Of a stretch of 9,607 nucleotides of DNA, positions 1 to 6,220 are shown in pieces. The notes beneath the pieces are model-generated. The model had not been told where the DNA came from. It worked only from the letters and a program-made list of their open reading frames with translations, and did no database searches. Origin of the DNA: an uncultured Lentisphaeria bacterium (GTDB taxonomy: Bacteria; Verrucomicrobiota; Lentisphaeria; Victivallales; Victivallaceae); NCBI GenBank assembly GCA_903821255.1, contig CAIJKT010000290.1:1-9607 (forward strand). The letters are read 5' to 3'. The position numbers and the translations under genes were made by a program. Each line of letters opens with the position of its first letter. Position 1 is the first letter of the stretch.

Positions 1-905
1 AGAAAACTGTTCCAGCCCTGTCTGATCGGAACGGTGACAATATCATTCTGGATGTCATTCCCGGTTTCGTTGTCGTCCCCGGGCAGATCTGCTTTAATCA
101 GCCGGTTGTTGCAGAAAAACTTAAAATGATTATCGGAAATAACCTTGATCTGCAACATATTTTCAGTTTCGCTGAACAAAAATGACTTGGCCGCATATAT
201 TCCGGAATATCCGGAAAATATTTCTTCAAAATTAACATGCGATCCGGCAATTTTATTTTTTACTTTGCCCTTGTGAAGGGCGGCAAAACATTCGCTTTCC
301 TCGCAGTTGTTTGGCAGGAACGGGGATATTTTCAATCCCGCGCCAAGCACACTGGGCGAGACCATGGAATCGGCGTTCTGCCAGTTTTTAGCCGGAGAAT
401 AGTCCGCTTCCTTCCAGCCGAACGGATAAGCGTTGAGGTTGACGGTTTCACTCATTTCGAAGCCCCGCTCAACCATGGGGCGTCCGAAATCAAAGCAGTT
501 GCTCTCAAATACTTTCCAGGATTTGTCCGTCCACAGAATCGGCTGTTCGTTGATATGCAGCTGGCACCATACGCCCTGCGGCTTCAAATCTGTTCCGGAG
601 TGTATGGAATGGTGATAGACCAGCACCGAAACCACATTCTGCCCCGGCTGCAGATAGTAGGAAATATTGTATTGATCCGCGTAAGAGGTATTAGGTTCGG
701 TGGTCATCGGCCCGAAACCGACGAAACGGCCGTTGATGAACAATTGATATGAGCAGTGGGCTGTAATCCAGAGTTCGGATTCCATTCCGCTGTAATCCAG
801 GTTGAATTCCCTGCGGGCAAACAGATAAGAGTCAATTCTGTTCTTCAGCGATTTTTTCCAAATCCATTCCCCGTGAATCGTTTCCGGCAATTTTACTCTG
901 TCCAT
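1..905 (-). CDS. alpha-L-rhamnosidase-like glycoside hydrolase, N-terminal part (cut by left edge)
   Basis: Reading the minus strand from an ATG at 905 gives 301 uninterrupted codons to the window edge; the protein continues to the left, so the catalytic domain is not visible. Residues 13-16 (EWIW) and the block LWITAHCSYQLFINGRFVGF at 45-64 are the typical opening of the beta-sandwich N-terminal domain of bacterial alpha-L-rhamnosidases (GH78 and relatives), where a Y-x-L-x-I-N-G-x-x-V-G motif is characteristic. A second beta-sandwich-like stretch at about 251-301 (SDNHFKFFCNNRLI, then RQGWNSF) resembles sugar-binding modules of large glycosidases. There is no signal peptide, so a cytoplasmic enzyme acting on imported rhamnosides is likely. 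The ATG follows a GAGGGGG Shine-Dalgarno by 5 nt, which fixes the start. The exact GH family and substrate cannot be decided from this half; another exo-glycosidase with the same N-terminal module is possible. Confidence 0.75.
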   Translation of the reverse strand, partial: MDRVKLPETIHGEWIWKKSLKNRIDSYLFARREFNLDYSGMESELWITAHCSYQLFINGRFVGFGPMTTEPNTSYADQYNISYYLQPGQNVVSVLVYHHSIHSGTDLKPQGVWCQLHINEQPILWTDKSWKVFESNCFDFGRPMVERGFEMSETVNLNAYPFGWKEADYSPAKNWQNADSMVSPSVLGAGLKISPFLPNNCEESECFAALHKGKVKNKIAGSHVNFEEIFSGYSGIYAAKSFLFSETENMLQIKVISDNHFKFFCNNRLIKADLPGDDNETGNDIQNDIVTVPIRQGWNSF

Positions 906-910
906 AACTT

Positions 911-917
911 CCCCCTC
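911..917 (-). promoter_or_regulatory. Shine-Dalgarno of the rhamnosidase-like gene
   Basis: On the minus strand GAGGGGG ends 5 nt before the ATG at 905. It is one of the few strong ribosome binding sites in the window and decides the start of the partial gene. Confidence 0.7.
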
Positions 918-985
918 ATATCAATCAAACCGGACAAAACCCGATGAACCATATAAATACATTAAAGTATCGAACTCACAACTCT

Positions 986-1014
986 AATATGCAGTTCAGA
1001 GATTATTTTGTCAA
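986..1014 (-). promoter_or_regulatory. candidate sigma70-type promoter for the rhamnosidase-like gene
   Basis: On the minus strand a perfect TTGACA (1014-1009) is followed after 17 nt by CATATT (991-986, 4 of 6 matches to TATAAT). It lies in the 130-bp gap between acpS and the hydrolase and would start RNA near 979, giving a leader of about 75 nt. A second TTGACA (1039-1034) lies 25 bp upstream, overlapping the acpS stop codon, as part of a 7-bp direct repeat GTTGACA. The hydrolase is therefore probably transcribed separately from acpS. Prediction by eye only. Confidence 0.4.
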
Positions 1015-1035
1015 CTGGCGGAATCATTTAAACTG

Positions 1036-1416
1036 TCAACAATTTTCCAGAATAACTGTCGCGCAGGCATATTCCTGCTCATGGCTGATCGAAATATGGA
1101 TTCGTGTCACGCCCATCGCCGAGGCGGTTGCCAATGCCGTGCCGCTGAGAATGGCTTCCGGCCGGCCCAGTTCCAGGTTGCGGGTGGACACGTCCTTCCA
1201 GCCGCATTTTTCGCCGATGCCGCAGCCCAGGGCTTTCGACATGGCTTCCTTCAGCGCCCACCGTCCGGCGTAGTATTGAGAGGGGTCGCGCCGTTTCGCC
1301 GCCTCGGTGCGTTCATCGTCCGAAAACACTTTTTCGATGAACGGATCGCCGTAGCGTTCGATCATTTCCCGTATCCTCGATACCTCAACTATGTCTGTTC
1401 CTAGTCCGGAAATCAT
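1036..1416 (-). CDS. acpS: holo-[acyl-carrier-protein] synthase
   Basis: This 126-residue protein has the normal length for AcpS, which moves 4'-phosphopantetheine from CoA to a serine of apo-ACP in the cytoplasm and so activates fatty-acid synthesis. The family signatures are all present: GLGTDIVEVSRI at residues 4-15 with the Mg-binding Asp, a FIEKVFSDDE segment, YYAGRWALKEAMSKALG with the Glu-Lys pair of the CoA/Mg site (classical form F-A-x-K-E-A-x-x-K-A-L-G), and IHISISHEQEYACATVILE near the C-terminus. The ATG at 1416 is the only sensible start, since the conserved domain begins three residues later, yet no Shine-Dalgarno precedes it (the upstream bases are nearly all A and T). It is divergent from a FabF-type ketosynthase, which also acts on acyl-ACP, so the pairing is functionally coherent. 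Confidence in the family is very high. Confidence 0.95.
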   Translation of the reverse strand: MISGLGTDIVEVSRIREMIERYGDPFIEKVFSDDERTEAAKRRDPSQYYAGRWALKEAMSKALGCGIGEKCGWKDVSTRNLELGRPEAILSGTALATASAMGVTRIHISISHEQEYACATVILENC

Positions 1417-1443
1417 TTTTTATACTTGTAATTCGTGCGATTT

Positions 1444-1472
1444 CTTATAGATTTAAGCTTATGAAATAATAA
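1444..1472 (-). promoter_or_regulatory. candidate promoter for acpS in the acpS/ketosynthase divergent gap
   Basis: On the minus strand TATAAG (1449-1444, 5 of 6 matches to a -10 box) lies 17 nt downstream of a weak TTATTA (1472-1467). RNA would begin about 20 nt before the acpS ATG. The whole 1417-1501 gap is very AT-rich, so a chance match is possible. I see no convincing -35/-10 pair for the ketosynthase on the plus strand. Confidence 0.25.
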
Positions 1473-1487
1473 CAACAATTAATAAAC

Positions 1488-1491
1488 AGGA
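1488..1491 (+). promoter_or_regulatory. weak Shine-Dalgarno of the ketosynthase; ambiguous start
   Basis: AGGA lies 10 nt before the ATG at 1502 and 4 nt before an in-frame TTG at 1496. The ATG spacing is somewhat long and the TTG spacing somewhat short, so the first two residues are uncertain. The conserved protein begins at about residue 5, so homology does not settle the choice. Confidence 0.4.
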
Positions 1492-1501
1492 ATTTTTGAT
1501 A

Positions 1502-2740
1502 ATGTCAATATCGAGAGCAAGAATAGTTATCACAGGCATCGGCCTGACCGCACCGAACGGCAACACGCTGGATGAATTCAGGCAGGGGCTGCTGAACCGC
1601 CGGTCCGGCATCGGCACAATGACCCACCGGTATATCGGGGATGTGTTTGCAGGATTGTGTAATTTCAATCCAAGGACTTATCAGGATAAGAAAGACATCA
1701 GAAACGGCACCCGCGCCGGTTCAATCTCCATTTTCTGCGCCAATGAGGCGGTCCGCGACGCCGGCATCGAGATCACTGACCGCAACCGCTCCAGAATCGG
1801 GGTTTTTATCGGCACCACCGAACACGGCAATGTTGAAACGGAGAATGAGGTATACAACCTCAGCCAGTTCGATTACGACATCAATCTGTGGAGCCATCAC
1901 CACAATCCCCGTTCCGTGGCCAATAATCCTGCCGGCGAAGTGACCATTAACATGAAAATCACCGGTCCGCACATTTGCGTCGGCGCCGCCTGCGCCGCCG
2001 GAAACTGCGGCATTATCCAGGGTGCGCAGCAGCTCATGCTCGGCGAAGTTGACATGGCCATCGCCGGCGGCGTTTCCGAAAGCCCGCATACTTTCGGCAT
2101 TTTCGCCAGTTTCAGAAGTCAGGGCGCGCTGGCCAGACATGCCGACCCGGCCAAAGCCAGTCGTCCATATGACATGGACCGTAACGGAATCGTTATTTCC
2201 GAAGGCGGCTGCCTGTATACCCTGGAGCGCCTGGAAGACGCGCTGAAGCGCGGCGCGAAAATCTATGGCGAGATCGCCGGATATTGCATGAATTCAGATG
2301 CCGCCGATGCGGTGCTGCCGCTGGATATCCGTCAGGCTGAATGTCTCGAAGGCGGCCTTGCCTCTGCAAAAATTACCGCATCCGATATCAACATCCTGAA
2401 CACCCACGCCACCGGAACCAAGGTCGGCGACGTCCAGGAATGCAACGCCGTCCGGAAGGTATTCGGGGCATCGTCCAGGCTCTTCATCAATAACACCAAG
2501 GGTTTCATCGGGCATGCCATGGGCGCTGCCGGCGCCCTGGAGCTCGCCGGCAACATCCCGGCATTCAAGGACGGCATTGTTCATCCCTGCATGAATCTTG
2601 ACAACATCGACCCGGAATGCGCGATGAACCATCTGGTCGCCAGTGAACCGGAAAACGCCGGCCAGGTTAATTATATCGCCAACAACTCTTTCGGCATGCT
2701 GGGCAATAATTCGGTTTTGATCGTCAAGCGGTTTGAATAA
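1502..2740 (+). CDS. beta-ketoacyl-ACP synthase II (FabF-like), divergent
   Basis: The 412-residue protein has the length and layout of FabF-type ketosynthases, which condense malonyl-ACP with an acyl chain. The thiolase-fold triad is intact and correctly spaced: nucleophile Cys164 in CVGAACAAG, His302 in NTHATGT and His338 in NNTKGFIGH, with the conserved Lys333. E. coli FabF has Cys163, His303 and His340. Several conserved positions differ: Ala instead of Thr before the Cys, THATGT for the usual AHGTST, and NSFGMLGNN (395-403) where FabF has NSFGFGGTN, so the gating Phe is Met399. The ATG at 1502 is preferred; an in-frame TTG at 1496 is closer to the AGGA box. There is no ACP, KR or DH gene beside it, only divergent acpS and downstream rsmE, so it may be the main FabF or a specialised paralogue. 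The gene symbol is withheld for that reason. Confidence 0.88.
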   Translation: MSISRARIVITGIGLTAPNGNTLDEFRQGLLNRRSGIGTMTHRYIGDVFAGLCNFNPRTYQDKKDIRNGTRAGSISIFCANEAVRDAGIEITDRNRSRIGVFIGTTEHGNVETENEVYNLSQFDYDINLWSHHHNPRSVANNPAGEVTINMKITGPHICVGAACAAGNCGIIQGAQQLMLGEVDMAIAGGVSESPHTFGIFASFRSQGALARHADPAKASRPYDMDRNGIVISEGGCLYTLERLEDALKRGAKIYGEIAGYCMNSDAADAVLPLDIRQAECLEGGLASAKITASDINILNTHATGTKVGDVQECNAVRKVFGASSRLFINNTKGFIGHAMGAAGALELAGNIPAFKDGIVHPCMNLDNIDPECAMNHLVASEPENAGQVNYIANNSFGMLGNNSVLIVKRFE

Positions 2741-2753
2741 ACAGAACCATTAT

Positions 2754-3464
2754 ATGAATCTTGTGATCCTTTACGAAGAGGAACTTGCCGGGAACGGGAT
2801 GGCTGCCATCTGCGATTCCCGGCGGTTGCTGCATATTCAAACGGTGCTGAAGGCGACGCCCGGCGAACAAATCAAGGTCGGCTTGCTGAACGGCCGGACC
2901 GGAGAAGGGAAGATTGTCAGTTCAACCCCGGAAAAGATGGAATTGCAAGTAGAGTTTTCATCCGGTCCGCCGCCAATTCTGCCGGTGACGCTGATTCTGG
3001 CGTTGCCGCGTCCGAAAACATATAAGAAAGTTCTACAGGCGGCAACCGCCATGGGCGTTAAGGAATTTATTGTGATCGAGTCCTGGAAGGTGGATAAAAG
3101 CTACTGGAACAGCCCGGTACTGTCTGAGCAGGAAACCAGAGAGCAGTTCATCCTCGGGCTGGAGCAGGGGGTGGATACAGTTTTGCCGGAAATCAGTTTC
3201 AAACGGCGTTTCAAGCCGTTTGTCGAAGATGAACTGCCGGATATCATCAAAGGCAGACTGCCATTGCTGGCACATCCCGGAGCGGTTAATGCCTGTCCCC
3301 GGAATGTCGCCGGACCGGTTGTCCTGTGCGTCGGCCCGGAAGGCGGTTTTACTGAATATGAAGTTGCGCTGCTGGAAAAAAGCGGCATGCGGCCGGTAAA
3401 TATCGGGGACAGAATCCTGCGGACCGAATTCGCGGTTTGTGCATTATTAGGAAAAATTTTCTAA
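2754..3464 (+). CDS. rsmE: 16S rRNA (uracil(1498)-N(3))-methyltransferase
   Basis: RsmE methylates N3 of U1498 in helix 44 of 16S rRNA using S-adenosylmethionine. The 236-residue protein shows an N-terminal PUA-like domain (residues 1 to about 70, with HIQTVLKATPGEQIKVG) followed by a SPOUT methyltransferase domain. The SPOUT knot signatures are GPEGGF at 194-199 and RILRTE at 220-225, which form the SAM site. The middle carries WKVDKSYW and RRFKPFVEDELP segments that I associate with a subgroup of RsmE proteins differing from the short E. coli type. The ATG at 2754 gives the natural N-terminus (MNLVILYEEEL); an in-frame TTG at 2733 would overlap the ketosynthase end and has no ribosome site. 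The gap to the ketosynthase stop is 13 nt, so co-transcription is likely. No clear Shine-Dalgarno is seen. Confidence 0.93.
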   Translation: MNLVILYEEELAGNGMAAICDSRRLLHIQTVLKATPGEQIKVGLLNGRTGEGKIVSSTPEKMELQVEFSSGPPPILPVTLILALPRPKTYKKVLQAATAMGVKEFIVIESWKVDKSYWNSPVLSEQETREQFILGLEQGVDTVLPEISFKRRFKPFVEDELPDIIKGRLPLLAHPGAVNACPRNVAGPVVLCVGPEGGFTEYEVALLEKSGMRPVNIGDRILRTEFAVCALLGKIF

Positions 3465-3470
3465 TTAACA

Positions 3471-3476
3471 GAGGGG
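3471..3476 (+). promoter_or_regulatory. Shine-Dalgarno of the M32 carboxypeptidase
   Basis: GAGGGG lies 9 nt before the ATG at 3486, in the 21-nt gap after rsmE. It supports that start and translation from a shared transcript. Confidence 0.65.
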
Positions 3477-3485
3477 AATGTAATT

Positions 3486-4988
3486 ATGAATAAAGAATTT
3501 GCTGAACTGAAAGAGCGTCTCGTGGAGATTCACGATCTTCATTCTTCCATTGCGGTGCTGGACTGGGATCAGCAGGTCAATATGCCGGCTGCCGGCGCGG
3601 AGGGCCGCGCCAATCAGATTTCGCTGCTTTCCCGACTGTCGCATGAGAAATTTGTTGACGGCAGAATCGGCGAACTGCTGGAGAACCTGAAAGCATTCAC
3701 CGACGGCCTTGATCCGGAATCCGATGAAGCCTGTCTGGTCAAAGTAACCCGGCGCGAATATGACCGCAGTGTCAAAGTCCCGTCGTCATTTGTCGCCGAA
3801 TTCGCCAGAACCGCTTCCAACGCCCATGTCGAATGGGAAAAAGCGAAATCCGACTCCAATTTTTCATTATTTCAGCCGTGGCTGGAGAGAATATTCGATC
3901 TCAGGCGGCAATACGCCGGATTTTTTGCTCCTTACGATCACATCTACGACCCGCTGCTGGCAGAGTTTGAACCCGGACTGAAAACCGCCGACGTCAAGGA
4001 AATCTTCGAAAAAGTTCGTCCTGCCCAGGTGGAGCTGATTAAAGAGATCGGCAGATGTCCGGAAGCGGACGATTCCTTCCTGCATCAGGCGCTTGATCCT
4101 CAGAAACAATGGGAGCTTGGTGTTGAAGCGGCAACCGCAATCGGATTTGACTGGTCGCGCGGCCGTCAGGACAAATCAGTGCATCCGTTCACGACCACCT
4201 TCGATCTTAATGACGTCCGGATTACGACCAGGATAATGCCGGATAATTTTGCGTCAGGATTCTTCTCGACGATGCACGAAAGCGGACACGCGATGTACGA
4301 ACAGGGTATTTCGCCGCTGCTGAGGCACACTCCGCTCTGCACCGGGGCGTCGCTTGGCATTCATGAATCACAGTCCCGGCTGTGGGAGAACCTGGTAGGC
4401 CGCTCGTTTGATTTCTGGGTATTCTTTTATCCGCGCCTCCGCAGCAAATTCCCCGGCTGTTTTGATAATGTCAGCCTGAAGGACTTCTACCGCGGCATCA
4501 ACCGGGTCAAGCGCTCGCTGATCCGCACCGAGTCCGACGAAGCCACTTACAATCTGCATATCATGCTGCGGCTGGAAATAGAGATTTCCGTGCTGGAAGG
4601 CAAAGCAGCCGTACGCGATCTGCCTGAAATCTGGAATGCACGCATGGAAGAATATCTGGGCGTGGTTCCGGATAATGACGCGCACGGCATTCTGCAGGAC
4701 GTCCACTGGGCAGGCGGCGCGGTGGGATATTTCCCCACCTATGCGCTGGGCAACATGATTTCAGCGCAGATATGGGAATGCGTCAACCGGGATATCCCGG
4801 ATCTGCCGGAAAAAATCCGGCAGGGCAGTTTCAGCGAACTGCACGGATGGCTTGCTGAAAAGATATACCGCCACGGTGCGAAATTTGAGCCGCAGACACT
4901 GGTTCAAAAAGTCACCGGTTCGAAAATAGACCCCGCGGCTTATATCCGTTACCTGAACCGCAAGTACAGAGAAATCTATTCGCTTTGA
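3486..4988 (+). CDS. M32 family zinc carboxypeptidase (thermostable carboxypeptidase type)
   Basis: At 500 residues this matches the usual size of M32 metallocarboxypeptidases (Taq/Pfu carboxypeptidase), cytoplasmic enzymes that remove C-terminal residues from peptides with broad specificity. The metal site is complete: HESGH at 264-268 (the HExxH motif, with Glu265 as general base) and HESQSRLWEN with the third zinc ligand Glu294, 26 residues after the second histidine. Other family hallmarks are LDWDQQVNMP near residues 25-34, HPFTTTF from 233, DVRITTR just after, and GYFPTYALGN in the C-terminal third. The protein is almost entirely helical in character and has no signal peptide. It follows rsmE by 21 nt with its own strong ribosome site, and its stop lies 3 nt from the stop of the convergent hydrolase. 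The role is presumably peptide turnover; no functional link to its neighbours is evident. Confidence 0.95.
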   Translation: MNKEFAELKERLVEIHDLHSSIAVLDWDQQVNMPAAGAEGRANQISLLSRLSHEKFVDGRIGELLENLKAFTDGLDPESDEACLVKVTRREYDRSVKVPSSFVAEFARTASNAHVEWEKAKSDSNFSLFQPWLERIFDLRRQYAGFFAPYDHIYDPLLAEFEPGLKTADVKEIFEKVRPAQVELIKEIGRCPEADDSFLHQALDPQKQWELGVEAATAIGFDWSRGRQDKSVHPFTTTFDLNDVRITTRIMPDNFASGFFSTMHESGHAMYEQGISPLLRHTPLCTGASLGIHESQSRLWENLVGRSFDFWVFFYPRLRSKFPGCFDNVSLKDFYRGINRVKRSLIRTESDEATYNLHIMLRLEIEISVLEGKAAVRDLPEIWNARMEEYLGVVPDNDAHGILQDVHWAGGAVGYFPTYALGNMISAQIWECVNRDIPDLPEKIRQGSFSELHGWLAEKIYRHGAKFEPQTLVQKVTGSKIDPAAYIRYLNRKYREIYSL

Positions 4989-4991
4989 ACT

Positions 4992-5834
4992 TCAAATGCT
5001 GATTTCGGCCGTTTGCGCCGCATCAATGTCTGTCGGCGCGCAAATGAACCTTTTAACGACCGCGGCATACTGGTCGCGGCAGTCGAAATAACATTCGTCG
5101 TGAGCCCCGGTCAGTTCCATGAAGGTTCTCGGCTCATTGGCAAGGTTGAATAATTTCAGTCCGTGACTGAACTTAACAACTTTATCATCGCTGCTATGAA
5201 TTATCAGTACCGGGCATTTTACCTGTTTAAGAAAATCTCCGGTCGGGAAGCTGTAGCGGGAAAGCCACTTGACCGGAAAGTACGGATACATGTCGCTGCC
5301 GGTTTCCTGGATCGAAACGAACGATGATTCACAGATCAGGCGGCCAGGTTGTTCTTTCGCGGCCAGCCGTGCGGCGGCGGCTCCGCCGAGGGAACGGCCG
5401 ATAAGCACTATTTTGTCCGGAGAGATTCGCTTTTCATTTGCCAGATATCGCCAGGCGGCTTCCGCATCCAGATACAAGCCGTTTTCTGAAGGTTTGCCGC
5501 TGCTCAGTCCGTATCCGCGATAGTCGAAAATGAAGAAGTTTACCCCGAGTGTATGATAGAGTTCAATTGTTTCGACCCGGTGGGCCAGGCATCCGCCGTT
5601 GCCGTGGCAGAAAAGGATTGTGTATTCGGCATTGTCCGCAGGAATGAACCATGCATTGATTTTCACTCCGTCGGAAGTCGTCAAAAAAATATCTTCAAAG
5701 GGGATTCCGAAATTGAGCGGAGTGGCGAAAATCTCTTTGGTCGGGTAAAAGACCAGACGGTGCTGCATGAAGTAAAGCGTTGCCGCCAGCAGCAGATAGA
5801 CGGCGATGGCAATTATTGCAATATAGAAAAACAT
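4992..5834 (-). CDS. membrane-anchored alpha/beta hydrolase (BEM46/ABHD13-like)
   Basis: The 280-residue protein opens with a single hydrophobic segment (residues 2-22) followed by QHRLVFYPT, the arrangement typical of Bem46/ABHD13-like serine hydrolases tethered to the membrane. Catalytic features are visible: HGNGG at 77-81 for the oxyanion hole, FDYRGYGLSSG at 103-113, nucleophile Ser148 in GRSLGG, an acid in SSDDKVV (Asp216 or Asp217) and His245 in GAHDE. The substrate of bacterial members is generally unknown; an esterase or thioesterase-like role is inferred. The ATG at 5834 lies 28 nt after the HPr stop, so it is likely the second gene of an HPr operon. There is no good ribosome site ahead of it. 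A C-terminal tail of about 15 residues after the fold is not conserved-looking. Confidence 0.9.
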   Translation of the reverse strand: MFFYIAIIAIAVYLLLAATLYFMQHRLVFYPTKEIFATPLNFGIPFEDIFLTTSDGVKINAWFIPADNAEYTILFCHGNGGCLAHRVETIELYHTLGVNFFIFDYRGYGLSSGKPSENGLYLDAEAAWRYLANEKRISPDKIVLIGRSLGGAAAARLAAKEQPGRLICESSFVSIQETGSDMYPYFPVKWLSRYSFPTGDFLKQVKCPVLIIHSSDDKVVKFSHGLKLFNLANEPRTFMELTGAHDECYFDCRDQYAAVVKRFICAPTDIDAAQTAEISI

Positions 5835-5862
5835 ATTTTAACACTTACCCGAGGCGTCAAAT

Positions 5863-6144
5863 TTACATTCTCGGCGGGAAGTCAAATTCAAACTCGAACA
5901 ATCCGGAAATTTTAGCACAGGCATTTTCCTCGTCCGGCCCGGATACGCGCAGGGTAATACGGTCACCGCTTTGCAGGCCCAGTGCGATCAGACTGAGGAT
6001 GCTGTTCAGTTCGGTATCTTCTCTGCCCGGAAGGGAGACGATGAATTCATGGTCCGGAAACTCGCTTATCGCATTGAGGATTGCGCTGGCCGGCCGGCAG
6101 TGAATTCCCGCCTGATTGTTTATTTTTACGGTTTTTTCTTTCAT
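5863..6144 (-). CDS. ptsH: HPr family phosphocarrier protein
   Basis: A 93-residue protein of typical HPr length. GIHCRPAS at residues 13-20 holds the phosphorylatable His15 and Arg17; the usual Ala between them is Cys16. The second signature, NSILSLIALGLQSGDRI (47-63), places Ser48 at the site that HPr kinase modifies in other bacteria, followed by the conserved L-G-x-x-x-G-D pattern. HPr takes phosphate from PEP via enzyme I and passes it to sugar permease EIIA proteins, or acts as a regulator. No enzyme I, EII or HPr kinase gene is in the window, so a regulatory (NPr/Crh-like) role is as possible as transport. The ATG at 6144 is chosen because the conserved fold begins there; an in-frame extension to 6342 would run deep into the divergent gene. 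No strong Shine-Dalgarno is present. Confidence 0.9.
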   Translation of the reverse strand: MKEKTVKINNQAGIHCRPASAILNAISEFPDHEFIVSLPGREDTELNSILSLIALGLQSGDRITLRVSGPDEENACAKISGLFEFEFDFPPRM

Positions 6145-6168
6145 CTCGTTTTTTCTGTTATGATAAGA

Positions 6169-6180
6169 ATAGTATACTAT
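6169..6180. repeat. 12-bp perfect palindrome, possible operator
   Basis: ATAGTATACTAT is its own reverse complement. It sits across the predicted -10 box and start of the HPr promoter, in the divergent gap between HPr and the glycosyltransferase. It could bind a dimeric regulator, but the surrounding sequence is very AT-rich and chance palindromes are not rare there. Confidence 0.35.
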
Positions 6181-6203
6181 ATATATTAAATGATATAATT
6201 CAA
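6176..6203 (-). promoter_or_regulatory. candidate promoter for the HPr-hydrolase pair
   Basis: On the minus strand TTGAAT (6203-6198, 4 of 6) and TATAGT (6181-6176, 5 of 6) are 16 nt apart. The predicted start near 6169 leaves a leader of about 25 nt before the HPr ATG. Its -35 box overlaps the -10 box of the divergent plus-strand promoter. Confidence 0.4.
6191..6199 (+). promoter_or_regulatory. candidate extended -10 promoter for the glycosyltransferase-TPR gene
   Basis: TGATATAAT is a perfect extended -10 element (TGn followed by consensus TATAAT). No -35 box is found at the right distance, which is usual for extended -10 promoters. RNA would start near 6206, giving a very short leader before the GTG at 6221. 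Confidence 0.45.
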
Positions 6204-6220
6204 AACAGAATGAGACAATA

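Noticed and set aside
237..752. Plus-strand open frame of 171 codons
   Set aside because: It lies fully antisense to the rhamnosidase-like reading frame, whose translation carries clear family motifs; the plus frame has no recognisable domain and no ribosome site.
1081..1404. Plus-strand open frame of 107 codons
   Set aside because: It is antisense to acpS, whose motifs are unmistakable.
1721..2140. Minus-strand open frame of 139 codons
   Set aside because: It is antisense to the ketosynthase and covers its catalytic Cys region; its composition is that of a complementary shadow of GC-rich coding DNA.
2733..2753. Earlier TTG start for rsmE
   Set aside because: It would overlap the ketosynthase stop, lacks a ribosome site, and adds residues absent from the usual RsmE N-terminus.
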